A DNA stretch of 64,000 bases from positions 1 to 64,000 of the forward strand of contig JBBRMJ010000005.1 of NCBI GenBank assembly GCA_038230895.1. Direction: 5' to 3'. Positions 34,491 to 44,544 of this stretch are shown here, in pieces. The notes under the pieces were generated by a model, which searched no databases, was not told where the DNA came from, and worked only from the letters and a program-made list of their open reading frames with translations. Within the stretch, counting starts at the first letter, position 1. Every line of letters begins with the position of its first letter. Both the position numbers and the translations under genes were made by a program. The DNA comes from JAJXTN01 sp038230895. Its GTDB lineage: Bacteria; Patescibacteriota; Saccharimonadia; Saccharimonadales; UBA4665.

Positions 34491-35539
34491 TCGCTGCGCT
34501 CCGCCAATCCGACCGCAACGCCGAACTGGTTAGATATAGCCAGTAGCTCATTTTGACGATCCCGGCTAAAGGTAACATTCCGCCAGGCATTACCAATTTC
34601 AACGTTCAAGCCAAATTTATTGGCCAAGTGCAATGGGAATTCAGGGATGACTGAGGCACCACCGGTAACAATTACTCGGTCAATTTGGCTGGCAGTATAG
34701 CGACTTTGGAAGAATTTTATGGACTTCTCAATCTCCGAAGTCAGCAGATCTACCGTACCCATTATTGCCTGATGCACCTGCCCTTCTAGCTTATCTTTGC
34801 TGAGACCAAATTTGAAAACGAACTGCTCAGCTTGCTTCTCGTCGATATTCAAGTTCTGCATAGCGGAGCGGATGACTGCCTCCACACCAGTCGGTATTGA
34901 ACGAGTCAGGTGCGGCACGTCATTGAGAACCACTACGAGGTCTGTCGAACGGCGGCCAACGTCGAGGATCAATTGTGGAGCCGGGGTTTGCGGTGATACC
35001 AATGCTCGAGCGACTGCCAAGTTATCAGGTTCAAAAGCTATGACATTCAAACCGATTGATTCCAGCATATCGAGACGTGATTCGACAAAGGCATTAGGGA
35101 CACTGCTGAGCAAAATTTCCTGTTTGGTCTTATCAGCTGGTGAATCACCGAGCAATGCCCAGTCGATTTTTGACTCAGCTAAAGGTGTGGGTATCAGAGA
35201 ATCAGCTTGAAATTGAATGGCCTGCGCCATCTCCCCAGCCGGTAGCCGATCGACGTCTGCCACAGTCGTAAATACCCGCCCTGAGGGAATGCCAACGGCC
35301 ACGTTACGGGTCGTTACCCTCGCTTGGGATACCAATTGAGCGACAACTTGTGCCAGTTTCTGCTGATCAGCCTTGGAATCACTCATCGCCAGATTGCCAT
35401 CTAGCGGAACATAGGCATATTTGACCAGCGTTTTGGTCGGGATGCTCCCATGAAGCTCCACCAAACGAATAGCCGTGGTACCGATATCCAAGCCGAAGAA
35501 GTCTGCAGTGCCACTGAAGAGGCTAAATGTTGAACTCAT
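34487..35539 (-). CDS. pilM: PilM, actin-like ATPase of the type IV pilus
   Basis: 350 residues with the actin/FtsA-fold phosphate loops: FFGLDIGTTAIRLVEL near 13-29, LILDVGRRSTDLVVV near 190, VIVTGGASVIPEF near 275. It forms the cytoplasmic ring that binds PilN. First gene of the machine operon pilM-N-O-(83 aa)-B-T-C. Confidence 0.93.
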   Translation of the reverse strand: MSSTFSLFSGTADFFGLDIGTTAIRLVELHGSIPTKTLVKYAYVPLDGNLAMSDSKADQQKLAQVVAQLVSQARVTTRNVAVGIPSGRVFTTVADVDRLPAGEMAQAIQFQADSLIPTPLAESKIDWALLGDSPADKTKQEILLSSVPNAFVESRLDMLESIGLNVIAFEPDNLAVARALVSPQTPAPQLILDVGRRSTDLVVVLNDVPHLTRSIPTGVEAVIRSAMQNLNIDEKQAEQFVFKFGLSKDKLEGQVHQAIMGTVDLLTSEIEKSIKFFQSRYTASQIDRVIVTGGASVIPEFPLHLANKFGLNVEIGNAWRNVTFSRDRQNELLAISNQFGVAVGLAERSE

Positions 35540-35551
35540 AATCTAGCCCCG

Positions 35552-35580
35552 ATTATAGCATAAGCACTACCGGTAAGCAG
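35552..35580 (-). promoter_or_regulatory. Promoter of the pilM operon
   Basis: Minus strand TATAAT (35557-35552), 12 nt before the pilM ATG. The -35 (CTGCTT-like) is weak. Confidence 0.55.
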
Positions 35581-35691
35581 ATGTACTGAGCCAGCCGGTA
35601 ACGTGCTATTGACGGCTATAAGACTGGATTGTTGGTGCCCACCCATTTTTGCTAACTATGTCTTTCTATTATGCTTTTCATGGTTATTTTA

Positions 35692-37878
35692 TCACAATAC
35701 CGGCGGTAAACTGTTAATCGTATCGTACTGGGTGGCGCCGTTGGCCGGTTGGTAGACCGCCGGATTGGACAGATACATCTCAGGACTGAAGTCAAAGACT
35801 TCGGCAGCACAAGTGGTACGGGTTGAGCTACGGCCACCATTGTTTAGACAGGCGACGCTTGGTCCGGTCGCTTCATCCCGTAGCGTTCCGTATGTGCGCA
35901 TCAGATTGATTTGGTCAGCGACAAAAGTGCCGTAGACCGTTAACTGTTTATTGCAATCAGTGTACAGGTTTACGTCTGAGACAGGAGTATCAACACCGGC
36001 GGTTTGATTGGCACAGGTAAATATTTGTCCCGCATCACCCACTGCGCCCACATTACGCGCAACAAAGAGTCCATCCAACTCGGTAACATTGGGGCTAATA
36101 TAGATATTGCCGGTGGTGACTAAGACAAATGATGGGATTTTCTTCAAGGCCCAACCTCCCGGGGTGTAGGTAATGTTGCCATTGATATAAACGTCAGCAT
36201 CACCAACGAATAGAGAAACATTCTTTCCCAGTCCGATTGAGCCACTTTGGATTGTCAAGCTTTTACCATTGGTATTTGCGTAGCTCCCGTCCCAGGTAGA
36301 ATCTACTGTTATAAGAGTCGGGATATTGGTCGTCGGTAGTTTTGGTGATGGCTCGGTCAAGCAGTGGCTATAATTACCTGGGTTGTTATCAAACAAGCCT
36401 CCGAGATCTGGGCTATGTGCATTAGGGCCGCCAATATTAACCGTATTCGCAAATGTCAGTGCGGTCGGGCTACGCGAAGCTACTGTTTGAGCACTCGCAA
36501 AACCAACGATGCGCACCAGAGCCAGGGCACTCAACTGTGCACTCGCGCCATAACCATTAGCTGCGGACTGGTTATTGAACCAGCCGGCGAGTTCTCCACC
36601 ACCGTTACAGCTGCCAAGAGATTTGAATTCACCGCCCGTCAGCACACTTTGGCCGTACGCTTTGAAGTACGGAAGAGCCACCACACTGACTCCGCCGCTA
36701 CATTGCCCACTCGCAACATTGGGTGGCACATGCCATTTAATAGTATATGCCTGAGCGCTGCCCGCCGGTCCGGTGGCGGTGAAGGTATAGGAAGCTTGAG
36801 GTGAAGCAAAATTAATCGTCGTTCCAGGAGCAATACCGATATTTGCAGGGTTTCCGGCAGAGTCAACAACGCTATCAATTGTCACCGATGGTGATATTGG
36901 GAAGGTTATCGATACCGGAGAGGTCTCACCAGGTTGCAATAAAGGCTCAGCCTGGGATGCCCCGCCCGCGCAGACGGGGGGAGCTGGCAACACGGTGAAA
37001 GAAAAAGTATAGTCACTGAACACCTGGGCACACGGGGTAAAGTTAAATGGGGGGTTGCGAGGTATACTGTTTCCCCCGCCATTAGGCGTACACAAGCTGA
37101 GAGCACCAGACTGCCCCGCATAATTATGGTAGGTATTTATGTACTTATAAAAGACACGCACCGTAATGTTATGAGGACCTGGAGCCAGTGGCGAGGCCGT
37201 GTCATAGACAAACGGCACTGCATTAGCCGGCCAATAGCGACTGGAAAGATCGCGTGTGTACTGCAACAACTTGCCAGCAGTGCCAGGAGCTATTGAACCA
37301 CCGCCTAAGATGACCGTCGCAGACTGGATTTGTGAGACGTGTTCATAGCGTGATGCCTGATCGGGATCATATGGCGCACCGGCAATGTCAGGTACAGGCC
37401 CTCGATCGTTTGGATAGTTCACTGCGGTCACCTGATTGGCAGCACTTGGTACATCCGTTTGCGAAGCTGGCAGCGTAACGATTGCACACAAGAAGAGCAA
37501 TTCATTCACCTGCATATTAATCGATGTAGTACCGGCTGGAACAGTGGTACTACTATTGTTATTTGGATCGCCGGATTGACTCAGCCAAACATTATCACTA
37601 TAAGCGGCCCGGTTAACGACAGTTCGGGGGGTACCTCCCGTAGCGCGTGATGCGTTTAAGTTGGTGGTGCAATTATTCTCCCAAAAAACTACTCGGCCAC
37701 TGGCATTGCCAGTCCCCAAGACCGGATATGAGGGGATGTTTCCGTTCAAAAATGCTGCTGACTTGGCGGCCGCGAGCGTGGAGGGCATATGGGCAAACAA
37801 GCCTACTGCAAGTGTCAGAACAAGACTGAGGGCAAAGATTGTTATAGGTCGATAACTGCTTCTGCTTCTAAAATTCAT
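35692..37878 (-). CDS. Large secreted Cys-containing protein, possible pilus-associated adhesin
   Basis: 728 residues with a signal peptide (about 10-37, ending STLAAAKS). The mature part is Gly/Asn/Thr/Ser-rich, with some 16 cysteines and beta-repeat texture near the C-terminus (NVSLFVGDADVYINGNITYTPGG, PSFVLVTTGNIYISPNVTELDGLFVARN). No catalytic motif seen. It lies directly upstream of the pilus operon, overlapping the preceding gene by 4 bp, which fits a surface or tip protein; that role is inference. Confidence 0.7.
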   Translation of the reverse strand: MNFRSRSSYRPITIFALSLVLTLAVGLFAHMPSTLAAAKSAAFLNGNIPSYPVLGTGNASGRVVFWENNCTTNLNASRATGGTPRTVVNRAAYSDNVWLSQSGDPNNNSSTTVPAGTTSINMQVNELLFLCAIVTLPASQTDVPSAANQVTAVNYPNDRGPVPDIAGAPYDPDQASRYEHVSQIQSATVILGGGSIAPGTAGKLLQYTRDLSSRYWPANAVPFVYDTASPLAPGPHNITVRVFYKYINTYHNYAGQSGALSLCTPNGGGNSIPRNPPFNFTPCAQVFSDYTFSFTVLPAPPVCAGGASQAEPLLQPGETSPVSITFPISPSVTIDSVVDSAGNPANIGIAPGTTINFASPQASYTFTATGPAGSAQAYTIKWHVPPNVASGQCSGGVSVVALPYFKAYGQSVLTGGEFKSLGSCNGGGELAGWFNNQSAANGYGASAQLSALALVRIVGFASAQTVASRSPTALTFANTVNIGGPNAHSPDLGGLFDNNPGNYSHCLTEPSPKLPTTNIPTLITVDSTWDGSYANTNGKSLTIQSGSIGLGKNVSLFVGDADVYINGNITYTPGGWALKKIPSFVLVTTGNIYISPNVTELDGLFVARNVGAVGDAGQIFTCANQTAGVDTPVSDVNLYTDCNKQLTVYGTFVADQINLMRTYGTLRDEATGPSVACLNNGGRSSTRTTCAAEVFDFSPEMYLSNPAVYQPANGATQYDTINSLPPVL

Positions 37879-38414
37879 AATTGCGACTCCACTGTACTGG
37901 TGACACCGCCTGTCGTATTATCCACAGACTGTACATAACCTTCCAGAATACTTAACTCCGCCTTGGGTGAGAAAGCTGGACTAAAGCCAACTTTTGGATC
38001 GTAGATAGTCTTTAGCTTAGTGAAGCTTGCCTTCGTATTACTTTTATCAGCAATTACACCGTAGTACAGAGTTACAATGTACAAACAGTTGGGGTCCTTG
38101 TCATAGTTGCTTTTGGTCTGGACTAATTTAGCAAGAGCTGTGATGACATTCGTGTCACTTTGCTGTAGTGCTGGGTTGGCACGTTGGACAATAAAGCTGT
38201 CGCTACAGGCATGTGCGGCCACTAATTTTGGTGTGGTACGGTTCGTGGAGAGGACTACAGCACCGATGATGGCCAATAGTACAATGCCTGCCACAGCCAG
38301 CCATACGCCTACACGGCGAAAACTGCGGCTTTGTGTCGGCGAGACTGTCATCTCTGTCTGACTTACAACTACCGGTTTAGTATCATTTTGGGGGGATTTT
38401 TTCGCACCAGCCAT
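37875..38414 (-). CDS. Single-pass membrane protein of the pilus locus
   Basis: 179 residues: a cytoplasmic N-terminus with Ser/Thr/Gln, a helix (GVWLAVAGIVLLAIIGAVVL) near 33-55 and an exported C-terminus with two Cys. Coupled to the large secreted protein by ATGA. The frame is open and protein-like for 22 codons upstream of this ATG (ending ALIKAEAEYEL) without ATG, GTG or TTG before the last codon, so the true start may be a rare codon. Confidence 0.65.
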   Translation of the reverse strand: MAGAKKSPQNDTKPVVVSQTEMTVSPTQSRSFRRVGVWLAVAGIVLLAIIGAVVLSTNRTTPKLVAAHACSDSFIVQRANPALQQSDTNVITALAKLVQTKSNYDKDPNCLYIVTLYYGVIADKSNTKASFTKLKTIYDPKVGFSPAFSPKAELSILEGYVQSVDNTTGGVTSTVESQL

Positions 38415-38510
38415 CAATTCGTATTCCGCTTCTGCTTTAATTAAAGCATTATCGGCGTCAGAGTGAAAGACCGAAAGTTCTTAGTGGGTGGCGGCGCAGG
38501 TCTTCCCTGC

Positions 38511-39980
38511 TTAGGCGCCGGCCATACTCGCAGGATCCATAGCGATGACTTCACCCTTTTTCTGGCGAATGACGAACGCTGCGACAAGCGAGGCAACGAT
38601 TCCAAAGCTGGAGGCAATCAGGTAGCCACGCTGGAAGCCATGTACGGTGGCAGCAGCTAGCACATCGTGAGCAGGCGCACCCTGCAAGTGTAAATTGCTA
38701 ATGTAGGCTGCAGTCGTCGAGGTCGCAATACCGGTTAACACAGCCAGGCCGATTGCTCCACCAATCTGTTGTGAAGTGTTCAAGATGCCGGAAGCCACGC
38801 CAGACTCGTGATGCGGGACGCCTGATGTGGCAGCAATTGTTGCGCTCACAAACGTGGCGCCCATTCCAAAGGCCATGATGATCATACCGGGGGCGACATT
38901 GCCCCAGAACGTACCATGCACAGGGATATGTGACAGCCAGAATAGGCCAACAGACAGTAGGAGTGGTGCAACAATCAGGATTGGGCGGTAGCCAATTTTC
39001 TGGATGACTCGTGGCACATTCGTGGCCGTGATGGCGATGGCAACCGGTACTACCAAGAAGCTAAAGCCAGTGTGGACTGGGGTGTAGCCAAGAATCAACT
39101 GCAAATATAGCGTCGTGAAGAAGAAAACAGCAAACAGCCCAGCCGCCATACACAGCATGACACCATTGGCGCCTGATAGATTACGAATCTTGAAAATGTG
39201 CAATGGCATCAGCGGGTGCTTGGCCCGGCCTTCATTGACGATGAAACCAACCAGCGCGGCGAAAGCGATAGCAAACAGCGTCAGTGACTTGCTCGATAGC
39301 CAGCCACTGGTCGGTGCTTTCACGAGTGCGTAGACCAAGGTCATTAAGCCACCGGTCGCCAAAATGGCACCGGGTAAATCGAGGTTATTGTGCTCAACGG
39401 TGCTCTCGTGACGATCCAAAATACGCATTGCGACGATGAAAACGCCAATACCCACTGGCACGTTCACGAAGAAGTTCCAGCGCCAATCCAGATACTGCGT
39501 TAAGATACCGCCCAGCAAGACACCAACGGCTGCACCACCGGCAGCAACAGCGCCCCAGACCGACAAGGCCACATTCCGTTCATGCCCTTCCCGATACGTC
39601 ACTAAGACAATGGATAACGCCGCTGGCGACATGATCGCGCCCGCCAAACCTTGAATACCCCGGAAGAGGATGAGCATTCCCCCGCTCTGCGCGAGGCCAT
39701 CGGCCAGTGATGCCAAAGTGAACAGGACAACACCAATGAGGAACAAACGGCGGCGACCAAATAAGTCAGCGGCACGGCCACCAAGCAGCAATAAGCCACC
39801 GAAGGTCAGGGTGTACATGGTGACAATCCATTGCAAGCTGGTATTACTCATGCCAAAGGTCTTTTGAATCGACGGCAGCGCCACATTGACGATCGAGACG
39901 TCAAGCACCACCATGAACTGGGCCAGCGCCAGCAGAATTAATATCAGCCAATGATTAGTTGCGGTCTTTTGTTGTGCCAC
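38511..39980 (-). CDS. MFS transporter, DHA2 (EmrB/QacA) family
   Basis: 489 residues from GTG 39980, placed by GGGAG 8 nt upstream; GTG 39998 is possible. Fourteen predicted membrane segments, with motif A-like GGRAADLFGRRRLFLIG and motif C-like VLLGGILTQYLDWRWNFFVNVPVG. Probably a proton-driven drug or metabolite exporter. Shares direction with the MMPL gene. Confidence 0.88.
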   Translation of the reverse strand: MAQQKTATNHWLILILLALAQFMVVLDVSIVNVALPSIQKTFGMSNTSLQWIVTMYTLTFGGLLLLGGRAADLFGRRRLFLIGVVLFTLASLADGLAQSGGMLILFRGIQGLAGAIMSPAALSIVLVTYREGHERNVALSVWGAVAAGGAAVGVLLGGILTQYLDWRWNFFVNVPVGIGVFIVAMRILDRHESTVEHNNLDLPGAILATGGLMTLVYALVKAPTSGWLSSKSLTLFAIAFAALVGFIVNEGRAKHPLMPLHIFKIRNLSGANGVMLCMAAGLFAVFFFTTLYLQLILGYTPVHTGFSFLVVPVAIAITATNVPRVIQKIGYRPILIVAPLLLSVGLFWLSHIPVHGTFWGNVAPGMIIMAFGMGATFVSATIAATSGVPHHESGVASGILNTSQQIGGAIGLAVLTGIATSTTAAYISNLHLQGAPAHDVLAAATVHGFQRGYLIASSFGIVASLVAAFVIRQKKGEVIAMDPASMAGA

Positions 39981-40056
39981 GCTATCGTCTCCCGTCACTT
40001 ATTACTAGTATAGTAGCAGGCTTTTTCTGGTGACGCTATACTTTATATATTAAGCC

Positions 40057-42165
40057 CTAGCGCTTCTGTTTGGTAGGCCGATGGCTGGGCCACCAAATGG
40101 TGTAACCAAGGAGAGCCGACAGGCTAGGAATCAGGAACGGTGCGATGACAAAGGCTGACAAAGACACACCGATAGCGATGGCCGCACCCATTTGCGTCAA
40201 GAAGCTAATGCCACCCAGGGTCAATGAACCAAAAGTCGAGGCCAGGATCAGCCCAGCGGCTGCCACAGTGGCGCTACTATGCTCAACGGTCAAATCAGCC
40301 GCCAAACGTGGTTTATTGCCAAGCCGAACCTCTTCACGTAGACGCGTAATCGTCAAGATATTGTAATCAGTACCAATGGCCACCACGAAGATGTACATGA
40401 ACAGCGGAATGAAGGAGATCAGGCCACTTGCGCCACCGACCGTTTGGAAAATCAGCGTAGCGCTACCAAGTGTCGCCACATAGCCCAAGCTCACACAGAG
40501 CAACAGTAGTAGTGGCGCCACGAGGCTACGCAATAACACCGCCAAAATGACGAAAATAAACAACGCGGCTATGGGGAACAAGACACTGAGGTCACGATTG
40601 GTGACAGCTTGCACATCAGCGATAGCTGAGGTCGCACCACCAACAAGCACTTGCCTATTGGCGGTATCGAACGAGTGAGCAGCCGTCCGAATCGGTCCGC
40701 TCATATTGTTAATTGCCGTGGCACTGAACGAATCATTCTTGAGGATTACGCCGATCATCGCCGCCTTGCCATCAGCCTTTAGCTCAGCTGGGAACACCTC
40801 GGATACGCCCTTGGTGGTTTTCAATTTATCAATTAATGGCTGCAATTCGACAGCGGTCATCGGCGTCGTGCTACTGACATAGACCTGTGACGGGCTGAGT
40901 GTGCCGGCTGGGAAGGCAGCGACTAGCAGATGGTAGCCATCACCCGATGGCGTGTTCTTGGGTGGTTGACTGAAGGAGCTGAAATCACCCTTGAAATTCA
41001 GCGCAAAGGCAGACAATATTAATAATCCGACAATGACAGCTGCCACGACCGCGCCTGGTCGACGAGCAATAAGGCCGCCAATCTTTTTAGAAATAGTTGG
41101 TTTCTCAGCCTTAACCATCCAAGCTTTACTCGGCCAGAAAACTTTCTCGCCAATGATAGCCAGTAGCGCCGGCACCAATGTGAGCGCCGCCAACATCATT
41201 ACCGCCACACAGATCACCAGGCCGGGTGCCAGTGACGAGAATATGCCGAATTTTGCGAAGAATAAGGCCGCGAATGAAGTTAAAACCACGAGAGCAGCCG
41301 AGAAAATCGCCTCCCCCGCGTGACTAAGCGCGAAAGCTACTGCCCCCTTCGTGTGGTCACCACTGCGCAACTTTTCACGATATCTAAATAACAAGAACAG
41401 GATGTAATCCGTGCCAATTCCGAATAATACTACCGTAAACAAGATGCTCAATTGTTGACTGACACTGAAGTTAAATAAGTGACCGGCGTCAGCTATCAGC
41501 GAGCTTGCGATTGTATAGACAATACTGACGGCAATCAGGGGTAAAAGCCCCGCGAGCGGACTCCGGAATATGAAGGCCGGCAAGAATAGCACCAACAGCA
41601 AGGTGCCGATACTGACGATTTTCAACGCCCGATTCGAAGCATCCTTCGTATCGAAACTGATGGCTTCAGCTCCCGTTAACACCGCTTTGACAGTGGTCCC
41701 CTTCGTCAAGCTATTCAATGCGTTTCGAACGTCTTTCACAGAGTTAATTGTCTTGGTATCTTGACCATTGGTCTTGTAGGTAACCGAGGCTAGCTGCACT
41801 TTTTTGTTCGGTGCCAGCTCGTGTTCCTTGTCATAACTTGTGCTCGCGACCGCCGACAAATCCTTGGCGCCCAGGGCCGTAACAATCTGGTTTGCCGTCT
41901 GCTGCTGTTCGGCGGACAAGACACCGCCATCTTTGCCCGTGAAGACAATCGTATCGATTGCCGCGTCAGTATGCGCCGAGAATTTGCTAGCAATTTTATC
42001 AGCGCGTATCGACTCGTAGGATGTTGGTAAGAACTTATTCTGATTATCATTCTCAATGCTACTGAGTTTCGGGGACAAGCCAACAATCACAATCGCTGCC
42101 ACCAGCCAGACGAAGAGCACCCACCAGCGCCGTTTGACAATAAATTCCCCAAGTCCTTGCATCAT
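40057..42165 (-). CDS. MMPL/RND-family exporter
   Basis: 702 residues, about twelve membrane segments in two repeats with exported loops after TM1 and TM7. Proton-relay Asp motifs occur in TM4-like FGIGTDYILFLLFRYRE and TM10-like VAIGTDYNILTITRLREE. The family exports lipids or hydrophobic compounds. AGGAG precedes the ATG. In this genome type it may move lipids or drugs; substrate unknown. Confidence 0.9.
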   Translation of the reverse strand: MMQGLGEFIVKRRWWVLFVWLVAAIVIVGLSPKLSSIENDNQNKFLPTSYESIRADKIASKFSAHTDAAIDTIVFTGKDGGVLSAEQQQTANQIVTALGAKDLSAVASTSYDKEHELAPNKKVQLASVTYKTNGQDTKTINSVKDVRNALNSLTKGTTVKAVLTGAEAISFDTKDASNRALKIVSIGTLLLVLFLPAFIFRSPLAGLLPLIAVSIVYTIASSLIADAGHLFNFSVSQQLSILFTVVLFGIGTDYILFLLFRYREKLRSGDHTKGAVAFALSHAGEAIFSAALVVLTSFAALFFAKFGIFSSLAPGLVICVAVMMLAALTLVPALLAIIGEKVFWPSKAWMVKAEKPTISKKIGGLIARRPGAVVAAVIVGLLILSAFALNFKGDFSSFSQPPKNTPSGDGYHLLVAAFPAGTLSPSQVYVSSTTPMTAVELQPLIDKLKTTKGVSEVFPAELKADGKAAMIGVILKNDSFSATAINNMSGPIRTAAHSFDTANRQVLVGGATSAIADVQAVTNRDLSVLFPIAALFIFVILAVLLRSLVAPLLLLLCVSLGYVATLGSATLIFQTVGGASGLISFIPLFMYIFVVAIGTDYNILTITRLREEVRLGNKPRLAADLTVEHSSATVAAAGLILASTFGSLTLGGISFLTQMGAAIAIGVSLSAFVIAPFLIPSLSALLGYTIWWPSHRPTKQKR

Positions 42166-42289
42166 GCCAGTCTCCTATTTGATCATTACCTATAGTTAAT
42201 CTGTTAATGCCCGGTGCGTCAACCCCGACAGCCCGCCCGACACCAATGTGAAAGCTGATACAACCTACCGTTGCACCTGCAGCCTGATC

Positions 42290-43033
42290 TTAGAAGTAGC
42301 CCGAACCACCGATCATCCTGTTATTGAGATCTTCTCTTCTGGCAGCAGTCTCAACATCAAACGCCTCGCTGTCCGCTGCCAATTTTCTGGCCTGTCGCTT
42401 CAGGAGCGTTCGACCGATAAAACTACTACGAACTTTGCTTTGTATGCCTACCTCCTCAGCAACACTCCAGTCGAGCTGTGGTAACCGATCGTAGTCGTCC
42501 GTACCAACACTACATTGCAGCTCAGTGTCACCCCGCAACTTTGCACCGGTAGTACGATGCGCCCCATCAATTTCCAAATAACCCCAGACTTCGCCATCAG
42601 CATCCTTGAAGAGTGACAGTGCTGGTTGATAGTCCGGTTTTGGCGCCAGACCTGCGTAATGCTGAATACCGGTCAGGCTGGAATAGCCGCCGTTACCAAT
42701 AATGCCGCCAGAAGCCGATCGCCCCCGCCCTGCCCAACTGTCAAAACCTTGTATGCCGACAATGCGACTTATAGGGAAACGTGCGTTTTCTACCCGTACT
42801 GAAGTATTCGGGCCTTCTGGGTACCGCAAATTATGGCCAATAGCAGTCGCTGGAATAAATGGTAATGGATGGAGTGTCTCGGCATTCCCTTGTAGTGTTG
42901 ACTGTAGCGCTAATCCGTTAGGATGTAAGGCTTGAGCGATTGCCACAGGGGCCTCGCCTAAAGTCGTGACGAAATCTGGGTTGAGCAAATCCGGTTTGGA
43001 TAGTTGATTCGGTGTCGGTAATTGTTCTGTCAT
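42290..43033 (-). CDS. Hypothetical protein under a palindrome-bearing promoter
   Basis: 247 residues from ATG 43033. No signal peptide or membrane helix. I recognise no family; RTTGAKLRGDTELQCSVGTDDYDRLP near 165 looks structured and follows LEIDGAHR. Its promoter region nearly matches that of the unknown gene at 45414 but the proteins do not look alike. Flanked by exporter genes. Confidence 0.7.
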   Translation of the reverse strand: MTEQLPTPNQLSKPDLLNPDFVTTLGEAPVAIAQALHPNGLALQSTLQGNAETLHPLPFIPATAIGHNLRYPEGPNTSVRVENARFPISRIVGIQGFDSWAGRGRSASGGIIGNGGYSSLTGIQHYAGLAPKPDYQPALSLFKDADGEVWGYLEIDGAHRTTGAKLRGDTELQCSVGTDDYDRLPQLDWSVAEEVGIQSKVRSSFIGRTLLKRQARKLAADSEAFDVETAARREDLNNRMIGGSGYF

Positions 43034-43055
43034 GTTTTGTTTTATACTCTGTATA

Positions 43056-43086
43056 AACATTAGCATAATTTTGCTAATTTAGCAAG
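43056..43086 (-). promoter_or_regulatory. Promoter with overlapping palindromic operator
   Basis: Minus strand TTGCTA-N17-TAATGT. Three half-sites form TTAGCA-N6-TGCTAA (43060-43077) and the perfect TTGCTAATTTAGCAA (43071-43085), lying across -35 and spacer, so a dimeric repressor could block it. Confidence 0.6.
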
Positions 43087-43116
43087 TATATAAACTTCAG
43101 TCTCGAGCGTGATTAG

Positions 43117-44541
43117 CTATTCGTAGCGTAATGCTTCGACAGGTTCGAGTTTGGCGGCGCGGGAGGCTGGGTAGAGGCCGGCCAGCAGGCCGATAAGCGT
43201 CGCAATACCGATGACAGTCAATATCAACCAGATCGGTAAGCCGATAATATCATGGGCTTTGACGCTCTGGCTCGCCAATTGTTTATTCACGAAGACATTG
43301 GCAACTTTCGTGAGCCCGAAACCAACACCGACGCCGACTACCCCGCCCGAGAAGCCGAGCATTGAGGCTTCAAAGGTGAACAGCGTGCGAACGGCTGAGC
43401 GTTTGGCCCCCACGGCGCGCATAACACCGATCTCGCGGGTTCTTTCGAGGATAGCCATAATCATGGTATTCACGACGCCAATGGCTGCCACAGCCAGCGC
43501 GATACCGCCAATACCACCTAAGACCAGGCCGAGGATGTTAAATATCGTGAGCTGCTGCTTGATCGAGGCTTCGGCATCTTGGGCGCCCACTCCCAGCTTG
43601 CGGATTTGGGCGGCGACTGGAGCGGCATTCTTGCTACTATCGACTTTGGCAATCAGGCTACCGTAACCATTGGTGGATAGATTGTCCATGGTCACCAGCG
43701 TGAAGTGTGGCGTCGGGTTGCAGGAGTTACGAGTGTTTCGACACTCGGCCTGCTGAGCAGCCTGGTCAGCCGCTGTTTGCTGATACATACGATTTTCCTG
43801 CATGCCTCGCATCCACTCCAGTGGCACCCGAATCGTCGCCGAATTGGTGGCAGTATCAACAATACCGACGATTTTTGCAGTCAACATCGTCGGTTTTTGG
43901 GTGTGTTGATTGTTGTTGTCACAAGGCCCATTACATTGTGGCGGCTTCTGCACATCAGCGCCGACACCGGTGTAGTAGTTTTGGGTTTGCAGCTGCACTT
44001 CCTTACCAATCAGCGCCTGATAATTGTTCTTAAACCCAAACTTGTCAGCGTAGTCTGAAGTTATGGTGATAACGCCGTCAGTATCGCTTGCGGCAATATC
44101 GCGCCCAGCAAGTACGGTGTTATTGATGATACCGTTGGCATCATAGGCGACAGTCTGTTGGGTACTCAACTTCTTGTTACCGTAGGTGATAGCTTGCAGC
44201 TGGCCTTGATTCACCACCCGGGCCACGCCAACGATATGCGGTATGGCTTTGATTTTTTCAACAAAGGCGTCGGTTAGTTTGACACAGCTGTCGCAGTTCT
44301 GGCCGCTATATTGGGCCTCGCTAAAGCTGGTGATATCGGTCTTGGATGAAATCGCAACCTGTTGCAGCGCCCCATTTGCCTCGACTTGGCTGAGGAAAAA
44401 GCCTTTCGCACCCGTCACCAAGGCTAACATAATTGTCACGCTGGCGGCGCCGATAACGACAGCGAAAATCGTCAAAGCGCTGCGCAATTTCTGGCGGCGG
44501 ATATTGCGGAAAGCCAGGCGGATGTAATCTGTCAATCGCAT
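43117..44541 (-). CDS. ABC transporter permease, MacB/FtsX type
   Basis: 474 residues: N-terminal helix (about 20-45), a large exported domain with several Cys (QNCDSCVKL, QCNGPCDNN), then three helices with the FtsX core (GGIGGIALAVAAIGVVNTMIMAILERTREIGVMRAVGA). MacB-type systems work as mechanotransmitters across the membrane. Follows its ATPase by 3 nt. Confidence 0.9.
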   Translation of the reverse strand: MRLTDYIRLAFRNIRRQKLRSALTIFAVVIGAASVTIMLALVTGAKGFFLSQVEANGALQQVAISSKTDITSFSEAQYSGQNCDSCVKLTDAFVEKIKAIPHIVGVARVVNQGQLQAITYGNKKLSTQQTVAYDANGIINNTVLAGRDIAASDTDGVITITSDYADKFGFKNNYQALIGKEVQLQTQNYYTGVGADVQKPPQCNGPCDNNNQHTQKPTMLTAKIVGIVDTATNSATIRVPLEWMRGMQENRMYQQTAADQAAQQAECRNTRNSCNPTPHFTLVTMDNLSTNGYGSLIAKVDSSKNAAPVAAQIRKLGVGAQDAEASIKQQLTIFNILGLVLGGIGGIALAVAAIGVVNTMIMAILERTREIGVMRAVGAKRSAVRTLFTFEASMLGFSGGVVGVGVGFGLTKVANVFVNKQLASQSVKAHDIIGLPIWLILTVIGIATLIGLLAGLYPASRAAKLEPVEALRYE

Positions 44542-44544
44542 GAT

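Noticed and set aside
36364..36804. Plus-strand frame opposite the large secreted protein
   Set aside because: No start signals; composition follows the codons of the minus-strand gene.
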